From: an uncultured Opitutia bacterium
GTDB taxonomy: Bacteria > Verrucomicrobiota > Verrucomicrobiia > Opitutales > Opitutaceae
DNA: 64,000 nucleotides
NCBI GenBank assembly: GCA_903877135.1
Contig: CAIRCN010000056.1
Location: 62,001-126,000, forward strand
Direction of reading: 5' to 3'
The notes below the pieces were generated by a model. The model had not been told where the DNA came from and did not search any database. It saw only the letters and a list, made by a program, of their open reading frames with translations. Shown here in pieces: positions 17,206-26,418 of this stretch. Made by a program: the position numbers and the translations under genes. Numbering within the stretch: position 1 is the stretch's first letter; each line of letters opens with the position of its first letter.

Positions 17206-19140
17206 ATGACCCTGAAATTGGTTTGTCCGCGCCTCATCATGGTCATGGCTATCGGCGCGCTTGCCGGCCAGATCGGAGCCGCCACACCGGTCTGTTCACC
17301 AACTGACCTGCCCGACGCAGAAATTGCACGTCGGTTTGAAGCCCGCCGGGAAGCCGTCCTCGCCAGAGCGACCGCCGTCATCGACCCTGCCCATCCGACC
17401 AGAGGAGGATTCATCGAGGTTGCCGCCTGTCTCCAACAGGGCGCACACCGGGAGGCGGCTCTAGCCCGGTTGGCTCAGCTCAATGCGCCGATGCCCGATT
17501 TGAACATGTTCTGGATGTTTCCGATGGCCGCCGTGATGGTCGCAGGACACGACGGTCTCGATCAAGCCTCGTGGGATCGGATTCAGGAGCTCTGGCGCGT
17601 TTACTGGCCCAGTCGCGGTGACACCGAGAACCACTGGTGCCTTTATTACTCCAGCCTCTATCTCGCGGCGCAAACGATGCCTGGGGCCGGCCCGGAGAAA
17701 TGGTTCAACGGCAAATCTTCCGCCGAAAACATGGCAGAGGCCAAATCCTACCTCGAACACTGGATGTGGGTGACGACGACTCACGGTCAGGGTGAATACG
17801 ATTCGCCAAATTACATCCAGGAATACCTGATTCCGATGAGCCTCCTGACCGGTTGGGCCAAGGACGATGCTTTCCGCCAAAAAGCCCGGATGATGCTCGA
17901 CTACCTGATCTACGATTACGCCGTGGAAAACGTCGACGGCTACTATGGCGGCGCGCACAGCCGCGTTTACCCCAAGCAGATCATCGCCCCGGGCAACACG
18001 CCCATCGCCGCCATCGGCTGGCTCCTCTTCGGCTTCGGCGAACAGATCCCCGATCCGGCCAACACCCTCATCGCGCTCAGCGGCTATCGGCCGCCGCCGA
18101 TCCTTGAGCGCGTAGCCCGCGACCGCTCCCGGCCCTACGTCGAACGCGAACTCAAGCGCACCCGCTGGCGCCTCCGCAACGCCGGCCCCGATTCCTTCGC
18201 GATCGGCGACAAGCGCACCGTGCCCGTCTACAAATACAGCTACGTCGACGCCGACTTCGTCCTCGGCTCCACGCAGGGCGGCCTCCTGCAACCCATCCAA
18301 CAGCAAACCTGGAGCCTCACTTGGCGCACCGACACGCGCGTCCAGGACGCCGCCAACACCTTCTTCGGCGTCCAGCCCTATTCGTCGCCCCTCGAGGGCA
18401 CGATGTTCTTCGGCGGCGACTGGGACACCGTGACCGATCTGATTGCGAGATCCAAGGCCGACTACGATTCCGAGGACAAGCTCCCCGGCGGCTCGCCCTA
18501 CGAGCAGGTGTTTCAGCACGGCACGGCGCTCATCGCGCTCTACGACATGCCGGCGCACAACCGCTTTCCACACATCACCACGTTTTTTTCGCGCGACCTC
18601 GTCAACACCATCGAGGACTCCTCGGGCTGGATCTTCACCCAAGGCGGTGCCGTCTACATCGCCTACCGTCCCTTCGCGCCCGGCACTTGGAAACCCAACG
18701 ACTGGACCGGCCTCCTGCGCCGCGGCACCGGTGGCTTCATCGGCGCGGGTTTCGCGCAATGGGGCGCCGGCAGCCGCTGCTACGTGAGCGACGCCCCGCG
18801 CAACGGCTACGTGGTCCAGGTCGCGCCCGCGCGCGATTTCGCCTCGTTCGCGGCCTTCCAAGCCGCCGTGCGCGCCCTGCCCCTGAAAATCTCCACCGCC
18901 GCGGCCCCGGAGGCCACCTTCACTGCCCTCGACGGCAGCGTGCTGCATGCGCGCTACGGCGACACTCCCTCGGTCAAAACCAAGCCGGTCGACTACGCGC
19001 ACTGGCCCCTGTTCGACAGTCCTTTCGCACACGAGATTCGCGGCAGCGAACGCTTGGAAATCCGCCACGGCGCACAGCGCTACCGGCTCGATTTCAAACG
19101 CACCCTGATCCAGGAAACCGTCAGCTCCGCGCAGCCATGA
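17206..19140 (+). CDS. Exported protein of an unassigned family (paralogue A)
   Basis: A 644-residue protein with a signal peptide (MTLKLVCPRLIMVMAIGALA, cut near GAA). I do not recognise the family. It shares with the products at 26419 and 28353 the motifs MFWMFP, SRGDTENHW, Y-S-SLYL, GKSSAEN, a GQGEYD segment, LKRTRWRLRN, the block SEDKLPGGSPYEQVFQHGTA, RFPHITTFFSRDLV and SGWIFTQGGAVYIAYRPFAP. The N-terminal half is helix-rich with Trp/His/Glu motifs and the C-terminal half is strand-rich, a layout like the alpha/alpha-toroid plus beta-sandwich of alginate and heparin lyases; this is inference. It is the most divergent of the three. First gene of the locus, overlapping the next by ATGA. The start was placed at the signal-peptide Met. 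Confidence 0.85.
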   Translation: MTLKLVCPRLIMVMAIGALAGQIGAATPVCSPTDLPDAEIARRFEARREAVLARATAVIDPAHPTRGGFIEVAACLQQGAHREAALARLAQLNAPMPDLNMFWMFPMAAVMVAGHDGLDQASWDRIQELWRVYWPSRGDTENHWCLYYSSLYLAAQTMPGAGPEKWFNGKSSAENMAEAKSYLEHWMWVTTTHGQGEYDSPNYIQEYLIPMSLLTGWAKDDAFRQKARMMLDYLIYDYAVENVDGYYGGAHSRVYPKQIIAPGNTPIAAIGWLLFGFGEQIPDPANTLIALSGYRPPPILERVARDRSRPYVERELKRTRWRLRNAGPDSFAIGDKRTVPVYKYSYVDADFVLGSTQGGLLQPIQQQTWSLTWRTDTRVQDAANTFFGVQPYSSPLEGTMFFGGDWDTVTDLIARSKADYDSEDKLPGGSPYEQVFQHGTALIALYDMPAHNRFPHITTFFSRDLVNTIEDSSGWIFTQGGAVYIAYRPFAPGTWKPNDWTGLLRRGTGGFIGAGFAQWGAGSRCYVSDAPRNGYVVQVAPARDFASFAAFQAAVRALPLKISTAAAPEATFTALDGSVLHARYGDTPSVKTKPVDYAHWPLFDSPFAHEIRGSERLEIRHGAQRYRLDFKRTLIQETVSSAQP

Positions 19141-20144
19141 ACGCCCCGCTCGCCCTCCTGCTCGCCCTCATCGTTTCGCTCCCGGCCACCGCCGGCGCCG
19201 CGGCGCCGGCGCATCAACTTTACGCCGCCGTCGCGATGACGAAGGCGCAGAAAAACAGCTCCACGCCGACCGACTCCGGCCTCTACACCCGCGCCCCCGA
19301 CGGCCAATGGACCCACTTCGGTCCCCGCGCACTCGGCGTCACCAGCATCGTCGTGCAGCCCGGCAGCGTCGGCCGGGTCATCCTGATTGGCTGCTCCGAC
19401 GGCGTCGTGCGCAGTGCCGATGGCGGCAAGACTTGGCGCAAAACCACCGGCTGGGAAGTTGCCGATGTCCGCGCCCTCGCCTTCGATGGCCAAAATTCCA
19501 GCGATGCCTACGCGGCCACCTGCTGGGGCCCGCTCCGCTCGACCGATGGCGGCGCAACCTGGGCACTCGCCCAAACCGGCCTGCCCAAACTCTACTGCCA
19601 GACGCTCGTCACCGACCCGCGGCAGCCCGGCCGCGTGCTGCTCGGCACCGAGGACGGCATCTACCTCTCCACTGACGCCGCCAAGACCTGGTCGCGCACC
19701 GCCAGTCCTGCCGCCTGCATCCTGCGCCTCGCGCGCAGCGCCGCCGACCCGCAGGTGCTTGTCGCCGCGACGCTCGCCCGCGGCGCCTGGCTCTCGTGCG
19801 ACAACGGTGACTCGTGGTCCGCGACCGACTCCGCCTCGGCCGCCGCCAACCTCTACGCCGCCGCCATCGATCCTGCCAACGGCGCGCACCTCGCCCTCGG
19901 CGGCTGGGCCGTCGGCGTCCGCATTTCGGCCGACGGCGGCAAGACCTGGACCGACCGCAGCGCCGGCCTCCCCGTGAAAAACATTTTTGTTCTCTCGTTC
20001 GATCCCGACGTCCATGGCCGCCTCTGGGCCTCAACCTTCGAAGAAGGCACCTTCTTCTCCGATGACCTCGGCGCCACCTGGCACGACGGCGGCCTCTACG
20101 GCGCCTATGGCTTCGATTTAACCTTTCTGCCGGTAACTCGCTGA
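19137..20144 (+). CDS. Exported Asp-box (BNR) beta-propeller protein 1
   Basis: A 335-residue protein with signal peptide MNAPLALLLALIVSLPATAG. At least six Asp-box motifs are visible: SADGGKTW, STDGGATW, STDAAKTW, SCDNGDSW, SADGGKTW and SDDLGATW, spaced as in sialidase or VPS10-type propellers. No sialidase catalytic Arg triad was identified, so binding or a different chemistry is as likely as hydrolysis. It is translationally coupled (ATGA) to paralogue A and resembles the product at 25378, which precedes paralogues B and C, so propeller and paralogue seem to work as a pair. Confidence 0.82.
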   Translation: MNAPLALLLALIVSLPATAGAAAPAHQLYAAVAMTKAQKNSSTPTDSGLYTRAPDGQWTHFGPRALGVTSIVVQPGSVGRVILIGCSDGVVRSADGGKTWRKTTGWEVADVRALAFDGQNSSDAYAATCWGPLRSTDGGATWALAQTGLPKLYCQTLVTDPRQPGRVLLGTEDGIYLSTDAAKTWSRTASPAACILRLARSAADPQVLVAATLARGAWLSCDNGDSWSATDSASAAANLYAAAIDPANGAHLALGGWAVGVRISADGGKTWTDRSAGLPVKNIFVLSFDPDVHGRLWASTFEEGTFFSDDLGATWHDGGLYGAYGFDLTFLPVTR

Positions 20145-20169
20145 TTCGCCCGCCGTCCTTTCCCTCACC

Positions 20170-22611
20170 GTGTCCGCCCAACCCTTCGTCAATTCCGCCT
20201 CGTGGATTTGGTCCAGCGAGGGTTCCCACAGCGCGCCCGCACCTAAAGACGCCTCGCCATCGCACTACCAGGTGCGCTACTTCCGCCGCACCTTCGACGT
20301 CGCCGACCCGGCGAAGGCCGCGCTCACCGTCGATCTCTCTGCCGACAGCCGCTACCTGTTTTTCTGCAACGGCGCCTTCGTCGGCCGCGGCCCCGCGAAG
20401 GGCGACGTAAACCACCACTTCTTCGACACCTTCAAGCTCACACCGCACCTCCGACGCGGCCGCAACGTTCTCGCCGCGCTCGTCCTCGACATGTCGCGCG
20501 TCGCGCACCGCCCCGCGCTGCTCGGCCCGCCCTGCTCGGTGATGACTTACACCGGTGGTTTCGTGCTCGAGGGCGCGCTGAAAACCAAATCAGGCAAGGT
20601 GCTCGAGGATCTGCGCACCGACGCCTCGTGGCGCGTCGCAGTCGACAAGGCGCACCGTTTCCAGAACGAGAACACCACCTTCGAGGGCTACCTCGGCTAC
20701 TTCGAGCATCGCGTCTCCGCGCTCATCCCCGCCGGCTGGAACGCACCAAAGTTCGACGACTCGTCGTGGCAGCCGGCGCACCTCCTGTTCAAGGCCGAGC
20801 TCCTCGAAAACCGCCGCGACCCCGCCAGCCCCTACGGCCTCATGCCGCGCATGATTCCGATGCTCGAGGAGGGCGCGCCCGCGCCGTTCCCCGACGCCTA
20901 CGCCAGCGGCGGCGGCGAAGTTTCCCCGGCGTGGAAAAAACTCCTCGCGAAAAACACCGCGCTCACCCTCAAGCCCGGCGATAAAATTGACCTCGTGCTC
21001 GACATGGGCGCGCTCACGACGGCGTTCCCGCACCTCGCCGTCTCAGGCGGCGCCGGCAGCACGATCCGCCTCACCTACGCCGAGGCCCTGCGCCTGCGCT
21101 GGGACACGCCCGACGCCAAACTCCTCGGCAAACAGCAGTCGCTCGCCAACCTCGCCTCGCATTTCGCCGATGAGAGCCGCGGCTGGACCTTCGACCGGCG
21201 CGGCCAGGTCAACGGCTGGGGCGATATCTGGGAACCCTCCGGCGGCGAAGAAGTGTTCGAGCCGTTGCACTGGCGTGCGTTTCGCTACATCGGCCTGCAG
21301 ATCACCGTCGGCAAGAAACCGCTCATGCTCCGCGCGGTGCAGCAGCGCTTCACCGCCTACCCGTATCGCGTGAAGGCGAAGTTCAAATCCTCTGATCCCG
21401 CGCTCGACAAAATCTGGACCGTGGGCCTGCACACTATGCGCATGTGCTCGCACGAGACCTTCGAGGACTGCCCGCACTACGAGCAGATGCAGTATGCCGG
21501 CGACACGATGATCACGTCGAAGCTGGCGATGTTCACCACCGGTGACTACCGCCTCAGCCGCCAGGCACTCTATCACTTCGACTGGTCGCGCCACTCCGAC
21601 GGCCTCACGCAGGCGCGCTATCCCTCGCGCCTCGTGCAGATCATCCCGGCGTGGAGCATTCACTGGATCACGAACATCAAGGACTACTTCAACTGCACCG
21701 GCGACCGCGCCACCGTGCAGGATCTGCTCCCCGGCATGCGCGCCGTCCTCGACTGGTATCGCCGCCACACCGATGCCGACGGCCTGCCCGCGAAGATGCC
21801 GTTCTGGAACATCACCGACTGGTGCCCGTGGTGGCCGCGCGGTGTCGTGCCCGGCGCCGACATCGGCCCGACCGCGATCCACTCCGCGCAATACATCAAC
21901 GCCCTCGACGAAGCCGCGTTTCTCCTCCGTCACTTCAACCGCACCACTGAGGCCGATGCGCTCTCCGCCGAAGCCGCCGCCCTCCGCCCGAAGGCCCACG
22001 CGCTTTTCTGGTCCGTGGCCGAGGGCCTCTACTTCGACCGCCCCGGCGGCCCCGAGGTCAGCCAGTATGGCAACGCCTGGGCCATCGTCGCCGGCCTCGC
22101 CGGCGAGCGCGAGCGCGCCATCGTCATGCGCCGTTTCCCCAACGACCCGAAGCTCGCGCCCGGCTCCTTTTTCTGGATGCACACCGGCTTCACCGCGCTC
22201 GCCAAGGCCGGCCGCTACGACGATATGCCGCAGCACCTCGGCCCGTGGCACGAGTCGGTCGGCTACGGGCTCTCCACCTTCGTCGAGGAGAACAGTTACT
22301 GGCGCTCGCTCTGCCACGCATGGTCCGCGCAACCCGTGCTCGAGTTCCAGCAGCGCATCCTCGGCGTCACGCCCGCCGAGCCGGGCTTCGCGCGCCTCGC
22401 CATCGCGCCGCATCGCTGTGGCCTCACCCACGCCGCCGGCAGCGTCTGCACGCCGCACGGCCTGGTTGAGGTCGCGTGGCGCGTCGCCGACGGAAAATTT
22501 CATCTCACCGTCACGAAGCCCGCCGACCTTCCCGCGACGGTCACCGTCCCCGGCGGTGCCACGCGCGAATTCACCGCCGCGCATTTCGAGGAAACCTTCT
22601 CCCTTTCATGA
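20170..22611 (+). CDS. GH78-like alpha-L-rhamnosidase
   Basis: An 813-residue protein without signal peptide, so probably cytoplasmic. N-terminal beta-sandwich domains (WIWSSEGS, RYFRRTFDV, LSADSRYLFFCNGAFVGRGP) precede a six-hairpin (alpha/alpha)6 catalytic domain and a C-terminal beta domain. The catalytic region reads ETFEDCPHYEQMQYAGD, a variant of the GH78 DCPxRxERxGWxGD motif that keeps the acidic residues but replaces the Arg and Trp. It would remove terminal L-rhamnose from imported oligosaccharides. The start is GTG at 20170, matching the beginning of the family fold. Substrate could differ from rhamnose because of the altered motif. Confidence 0.85.
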   Translation: MSAQPFVNSASWIWSSEGSHSAPAPKDASPSHYQVRYFRRTFDVADPAKAALTVDLSADSRYLFFCNGAFVGRGPAKGDVNHHFFDTFKLTPHLRRGRNVLAALVLDMSRVAHRPALLGPPCSVMTYTGGFVLEGALKTKSGKVLEDLRTDASWRVAVDKAHRFQNENTTFEGYLGYFEHRVSALIPAGWNAPKFDDSSWQPAHLLFKAELLENRRDPASPYGLMPRMIPMLEEGAPAPFPDAYASGGGEVSPAWKKLLAKNTALTLKPGDKIDLVLDMGALTTAFPHLAVSGGAGSTIRLTYAEALRLRWDTPDAKLLGKQQSLANLASHFADESRGWTFDRRGQVNGWGDIWEPSGGEEVFEPLHWRAFRYIGLQITVGKKPLMLRAVQQRFTAYPYRVKAKFKSSDPALDKIWTVGLHTMRMCSHETFEDCPHYEQMQYAGDTMITSKLAMFTTGDYRLSRQALYHFDWSRHSDGLTQARYPSRLVQIIPAWSIHWITNIKDYFNCTGDRATVQDLLPGMRAVLDWYRRHTDADGLPAKMPFWNITDWCPWWPRGVVPGADIGPTAIHSAQYINALDEAAFLLRHFNRTTEADALSAEAAALRPKAHALFWSVAEGLYFDRPGGPEVSQYGNAWAIVAGLAGERERAIVMRRFPNDPKLAPGSFFWMHTGFTALAKAGRYDDMPQHLGPWHESVGYGLSTFVEENSYWRSLCHAWSAQPVLEFQQRILGVTPAEPGFARLAIAPHRCGLTHAAGSVCTPHGLVEVAWRVADGKFHLTVTKPADLPATVTVPGGATREFTAAHFEETFSLS

Positions 22612-23468
22612 GCACACTCAGCCTCCAGCACGACCTCGGCCGCGCCGTCACCCTCTTCGCTGGCGACGGGCTGCTCTGCCGCTACGTCTACGCGCCCCAG
22701 ACCGCGGCCAACGAATCACCCAAGCCCTATTTCCATCCGCTCAACTCGCTCGCCGGCGACACGCTGACGAACTTCCGCCCCAACGACCACCCCTGGCACC
22801 ACGCCCTGAGTCTCACGCTGGACAACGTTTCGGGCGCGAATTTCTGGGGCGGCCCCACCTGCGAGCGCGGCGACGGCTACAAGTGGCGCGATGACCACGG
22901 TTCGCAAAATCACCTCGCGTGGACCAAGCTCGAAGCCGCCGGCACCACCGCCGCCCTCGCCCACTCGCTTGAGTGGCGGAGGCTCACAGAAATTTTCTTC
23001 CGCGAAGAGCGCACCATTGACATTGCGGTCGACCTTGCCGCGCACTCGTGGTCACTGCGTTGGCGCAGCCAGCTCACCAACACCAGCGGCCGCACGCTCT
23101 CGCTCGGCAATCCCCACTCGCACGGCGGCCTCGCCGGCTCGCACTACACCGGCCTGCAGTTCCGCGGCGCGCGCGAGCTGCTCGACGACCACGGTGACGC
23201 CGCGATCAAGATCGTCGCCGAGGGCGGCCTGGAGGGCATCCCAGTCGTGCACGGCACGCTGGCGCGCTGGATGGAATGGCACGGGCAGCTCGACCAGACG
23301 CTCCATCGCGTTATCATCCGTTTCGAAAACAACCCCGGTCCGCTGCACTGGTTCGTGCGCCGCAACTACCCCCTCGCGGCCTTCCCCTTTCAATTCGACC
23401 AAAACCTCGATCTCGCGCCGGGTGCCAATTTCGCGCTCGATCACACCCTCACGTTCACCTCCCCATGA
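22608..23468 (+). CDS. DUF6807 (PmoA-like) family protein
   Basis: A 286-residue soluble protein with no signal peptide, overlapping the rhamnosidase gene by ATGA and the next gene by ATGA. FHPLNSLAGDTLTNFRPNDH followed by PWHHALS and GNPHSHGGLAGSHYTGLQFR are characteristic of the family annotated as methane oxygenase PmoA or DUF6807, which occurs in glycan-degradation loci of Bacteroidota, Planctomycetota and Verrucomicrobiota. The name is historical and does not imply methane oxidation. Conserved His residues suggest metal or sugar binding; the reaction is unknown. Confidence 0.8.
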   Translation: MSTLSLQHDLGRAVTLFAGDGLLCRYVYAPQTAANESPKPYFHPLNSLAGDTLTNFRPNDHPWHHALSLTLDNVSGANFWGGPTCERGDGYKWRDDHGSQNHLAWTKLEAAGTTAALAHSLEWRRLTEIFFREERTIDIAVDLAAHSWSLRWRSQLTNTSGRTLSLGNPHSHGGLAGSHYTGLQFRGARELLDDHGDAAIKIVAEGGLEGIPVVHGTLARWMEWHGQLDQTLHRVIIRFENNPGPLHWFVRRNYPLAAFPFQFDQNLDLAPGANFALDHTLTFTSP

Positions 23469-24769
23469 ACCTCAATCGAAGAAATTTCGTTCGCAGTCTC
23501 GGCGTCGGCGCTCTGGGCACGCTCGCCGCTCCGGCATTGTTTTCCAAGGACCAGCTAGTCGTGCCACCCGCCCCGTTCACCCCCAAACCGCTCCCTGCCT
23601 ACGACCCCAAACACGACGCCGATTTCTGGCGCGCCGTCCGCGCGCAGTTTCCGCTGCTCGACGAACCGGTCTATCTGAATACCGGTGGCCTCGGCCCGGC
23701 TTCGCAGCCCGTGCTCGAAAAAGTTTTTGCCACCATGAGGGCGTTGCAAAAACACTCCGAGACCGGACACAAATCCTTCGATCCCGCCCGCCAGACCATG
23801 GCGCGCTTCCTCGGCGTCACGTCGGACGAAGTGTGCTTTACGCGCAACGCCACCGAGGGTAACTGCATCATCGCCGCGGGGCTGGAAATGCGCCCCGGCG
23901 ACGAGGCTATTCTTGAGTCTCACGCCCATCCCGGCGGGTCTTACCCGTGGTTAAACCAGGCTCTGCAGGCCGGTATCAAAGTGCGCCTGTTTGATCCCGA
24001 CCCCGCGAGTCCCGGGGGCAACATCGCCCGCATTCGTGCGCTCGTCACGCGGCGCACTAAGGTGATTCAGGTGAGCCACATCACCTGCACCACCGGGCTC
24101 GTGATGCCGGTGCACGCCATCGCGGAGTATGCCCAAGCCCACGGCCTCTGGTTCCACATCGATGGTGCCCAGGCCGCCGGCATGATCCCGCTCAACCTCG
24201 ACGCGATCGGCTGCGACTCCTACGCGTTCAGCGGCCACAAGTGGCTCGGTGGGCCGCATGAGACAGGGGTGCTCTACCTCCGGCACTCGCGCCTCGAGGA
24301 CATTGCTCCGACGGGCATCGGCGCCTACTCGGGCGAGTTGCTGCGTCTGCCGGGCGAACTGAAATACTCCGCCGCCGCCTCCCGTCACGAATACGGCACG
24401 CGCAACGCCGGGCTCGTCGCCGGCCTCGCGGAAGCGGTGCGCTTTCAGGAACAAATCGGCCGCGACCGCATCGCCGCGCATGGCCGCGAACTATCGTCGT
24501 GGCTGCTCCGCGAGCTCGGAAAAATCAAAGGCATTGAAATGCTGACCCCTCAGCACGACGAGTTGCGCGCCTCGATGACCACGATCCGTCATACACGTGC
24601 CAACGCCGACAAATTCTTCGAATACCTAATGAAAACACACCGGCTGCGTTGCCGGCCCGTGACCGAGCAGGGACTGGAAGCCGTGCGTATCTCAACCCAC
24701 GTTTTCAATTCGCACCCCGAGTGCGACCGCGTCATCGCCGCCGTGCAGGCCTCCGCCCGCGACCTGTAA
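23465..24769 (+). CDS. Tat-exported class V aminotransferase-fold PLP enzyme
   Basis: A 434-residue protein. The N-terminus NRRNFVRSLGVGALGTLAAP is a twin-arginine signal, which fits an enzyme exported with its cofactor. The fold is that of class V aminotransferases (isopenicillin-N epimerase / cysteine desulfurase-like): YLNTGGLGPAS, TRNATEGNCIIAAGLEMRPG, the Asp in FHIDGAQAAG, and the PLP Lys in SGHKWLGGPHETG. The C-terminal VRISTHVFNSHPECDRVI is typical of the epimerase-like group. It is joined by ATGA to the DUF6807 gene. The natural substrate is unknown. An exported RidA is encoded convergently just downstream, which may be functionally relevant because RidA proteins hydrolyse the reactive enamines that PLP enzymes release. 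Confidence 0.85.
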   Translation: MNLNRRNFVRSLGVGALGTLAAPALFSKDQLVVPPAPFTPKPLPAYDPKHDADFWRAVRAQFPLLDEPVYLNTGGLGPASQPVLEKVFATMRALQKHSETGHKSFDPARQTMARFLGVTSDEVCFTRNATEGNCIIAAGLEMRPGDEAILESHAHPGGSYPWLNQALQAGIKVRLFDPDPASPGGNIARIRALVTRRTKVIQVSHITCTTGLVMPVHAIAEYAQAHGLWFHIDGAQAAGMIPLNLDAIGCDSYAFSGHKWLGGPHETGVLYLRHSRLEDIAPTGIGAYSGELLRLPGELKYSAAASRHEYGTRNAGLVAGLAEAVRFQEQIGRDRIAAHGRELSSWLLRELGKIKGIEMLTPQHDELRASMTTIRHTRANADKFFEYLMKTHRLRCRPVTEQGLEAVRISTHVFNSHPECDRVIAAVQASARDL

Positions 24770-24784
24770 GCGATGTCGCCGCGC

Positions 24785-25315
24785 TCAATCCGCCACTTCC
24801 GCGACCAGCTCAATTTCCACCGGTGCACCGGCAGGCAGCGCAGCCACCCCCACGGCGGCACGTGCGTGCCGGCCCTTGTCGCCAAACACCGCCACGAGCA
24901 AATCACTCGCGCCGTTCACCACCTTCGGCTGCGCGGTGAAATCGGCCGTGCAGTTCACAAAACCGCCGACGCGCACGATCCGTTTCACCTTCGCGAGATC
25001 ACCAACCTCCGCCTTCAACACGGCGAGGAGTTGGATCGCACAGGTCCGCGCCGCCTCGGCACCCTGCGCCTCCGTGAAATCGCGGCCGACCTTGCCAGCA
25101 ATGATCTTGCCATCGGCGCCCTTCGCCACCTGCCCCGCCAGAAACAACAGGTGCTCACTGCGCACCGCCGGCACGTAGTTGGCGATCGCCGCCGGCACCG
25201 GCGGCAGCGTCACTCCGAGCGCTGCAAGCTTTTGCTCGGGTGTGGTTGCGTCCGCCGCGTGGACCGAGGAGAGTGTGCAGAGAACCATTACCAAAAACAC
25301 CAATTTTCTTTTCAT
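24785..25315 (-). CDS. Exported RidA family protein
   Basis: A 176-residue protein with signal peptide MKRKLVFLVMVLCTLSSVHA, then a RidA/YjgF domain: HLLFLAGQVAKGADGK, IVRVGGFVNCTADF, and the C-terminal HARAAVGVAALPAGAPVEIE that carries the conserved substrate-binding Arg. RidA enzymes deaminate 2-aminoacrylate and similar enamines or imines. Most are cytoplasmic; this one should be periplasmic. It is the only minus-strand gene inside the 17-37 kb locus, lying between the PLP enzyme gene (15 bases away) and the second propeller gene. Confidence 0.85.
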   Translation of the reverse strand: MKRKLVFLVMVLCTLSSVHAADATTPEQKLAALGVTLPPVPAAIANYVPAVRSEHLLFLAGQVAKGADGKIIAGKVGRDFTEAQGAEAARTCAIQLLAVLKAEVGDLAKVKRIVRVGGFVNCTADFTAQPKVVNGASDLLVAVFGDKGRHARAAVGVAALPAGAPVEIELVAEVAD

Positions 25316-25377
25316 CTTGGCGCCTAGCCATGCCCGCTCGTCCGACGCGCCGCAACGTCAGAACTTCATTTTCAGCC

Positions 25378-26394
25378 ATGACCAAAATCAAAATGTCTCT
25401 CCTCCTCGGCTCGCTGCTCACCGCCACCGCGCTCGCCGGCACCGCGCCCAAGCACGACCTGCTGCTCTGCGCCGCCATCAACAAAAACTACGTCATCGGA
25501 TCGAAGATCGTCACACAAAACGGCATCTTTCAGCGCGGGAGCGACGGGAGTTTCCAGCACATCGGCCTCAACTTCCCCAGCATTCTCAATCTCTCGGCCG
25601 ACCCGCGTGACCCGCGCGTCTTCTATCTGGCCACGCTTAACGGTTGCGTGTTCACCAAGGACGGCGGCCAGACTTGGCGCATCGGCACCAGCTGGGATAT
25701 GACCGAGCCGAAGGATGTGTGCGTCGACCCCAACGCGCCCGACAACATCTACCTCGCGCTGCCCGATGGCATCGCCGTCTCGCCCGATCGCGGCGCCACC
25801 TGGCCTCGCCGCGAAAACGGCCTGCCCAACCGCGGCAAATACACCCAAACCATCGAGGTGGACCGCACCACCGCCGGCCGCGTCCTCGCCGGCTGCGAAT
25901 CTGGCATCTACCTCACTGAAGACGGCGCACAGTCGTGGCACCGCTTGCTGCCAACGAAAGCAGCCGTGGATGATATCGAGCAGTCGCCGCTCGACCCGCA
26001 ACTCTGGCTCACCGTCACGCAAAGCGATGGCGCGCACCTCTCGCATGACGGCGGCCGCACTTGGCAGAAAATTCCCGGCGTGCCCGCGGACGAGGCGCTC
26101 TACAACGTTGCGTTCGACGCCACCAATCCCCAGCGCTGGGCCATCGCAAGCTGGCACTACGGCGTCCTCACCACCGAGGACGGCGGCCACACCTGGACCG
26201 CGCGCAACGCCGGCCTGCCTGCTGACGGGCACGTCTTCAAACTCGGCATCGATCCCGACACCGGCCGCCTCTACGTCAGCGTTTACCAGAACGCCATCCA
26301 CGTCTCTGATGACTTCGGTCGCACGTGGCGCGCCGCCGGCCTCGAAGGCTCCTCCGTCTATAATTTCGTCTTCGTGCCCAAGACGGCGAAGTAA
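25378..26394 (+). CDS. Exported Asp-box (BNR) beta-propeller protein 2
   Basis: A 338-residue protein with signal peptide MTKIKMSLLLGSLLTATALA. Asp-box motifs include TKDGGQTW, SPDRGATW, TEDGAQSW, SHDGGRTW, TEDGGHTW and SDDFGRTW. It parallels the product at 19137 in length, opening (KHDLLLCAAINKN versus HQLYAAVAMTK) and end (VYNFVFVP versus GFDLTFLP), so the two are paralogues. It stands immediately before paralogues B and C, 24 bases upstream of B. Probably a glycan-binding or glycan-acting propeller in the periplasm or at the surface. MSLLLG, five codons in, is an alternative start. Confidence 0.82.
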   Translation: MTKIKMSLLLGSLLTATALAGTAPKHDLLLCAAINKNYVIGSKIVTQNGIFQRGSDGSFQHIGLNFPSILNLSADPRDPRVFYLATLNGCVFTKDGGQTWRIGTSWDMTEPKDVCVDPNAPDNIYLALPDGIAVSPDRGATWPRRENGLPNRGKYTQTIEVDRTTAGRVLAGCESGIYLTEDGAQSWHRLLPTKAAVDDIEQSPLDPQLWLTVTQSDGAHLSHDGGRTWQKIPGVPADEALYNVAFDATNPQRWAIASWHYGVLTTEDGGHTWTARNAGLPADGHVFKLGIDPDTGRLYVSVYQNAIHVSDDFGRTWRAAGLEGSSVYNFVFVPKTAK

Positions 26395-26418
26395 CCTACC
26401 TCCCGCGCCTCACCGAAC

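Noticed and set aside
17461-19068. Long minus-strand open frame (535 codons) opposite paralogue A
   Set aside because: High-GC mirror frame of a well supported gene; Gly/Val/Arg/Glu-rich with no family motif. The same holds for long minus frames at 28359-29741, 31424-33511, 21043-22584 and 42388-43779.
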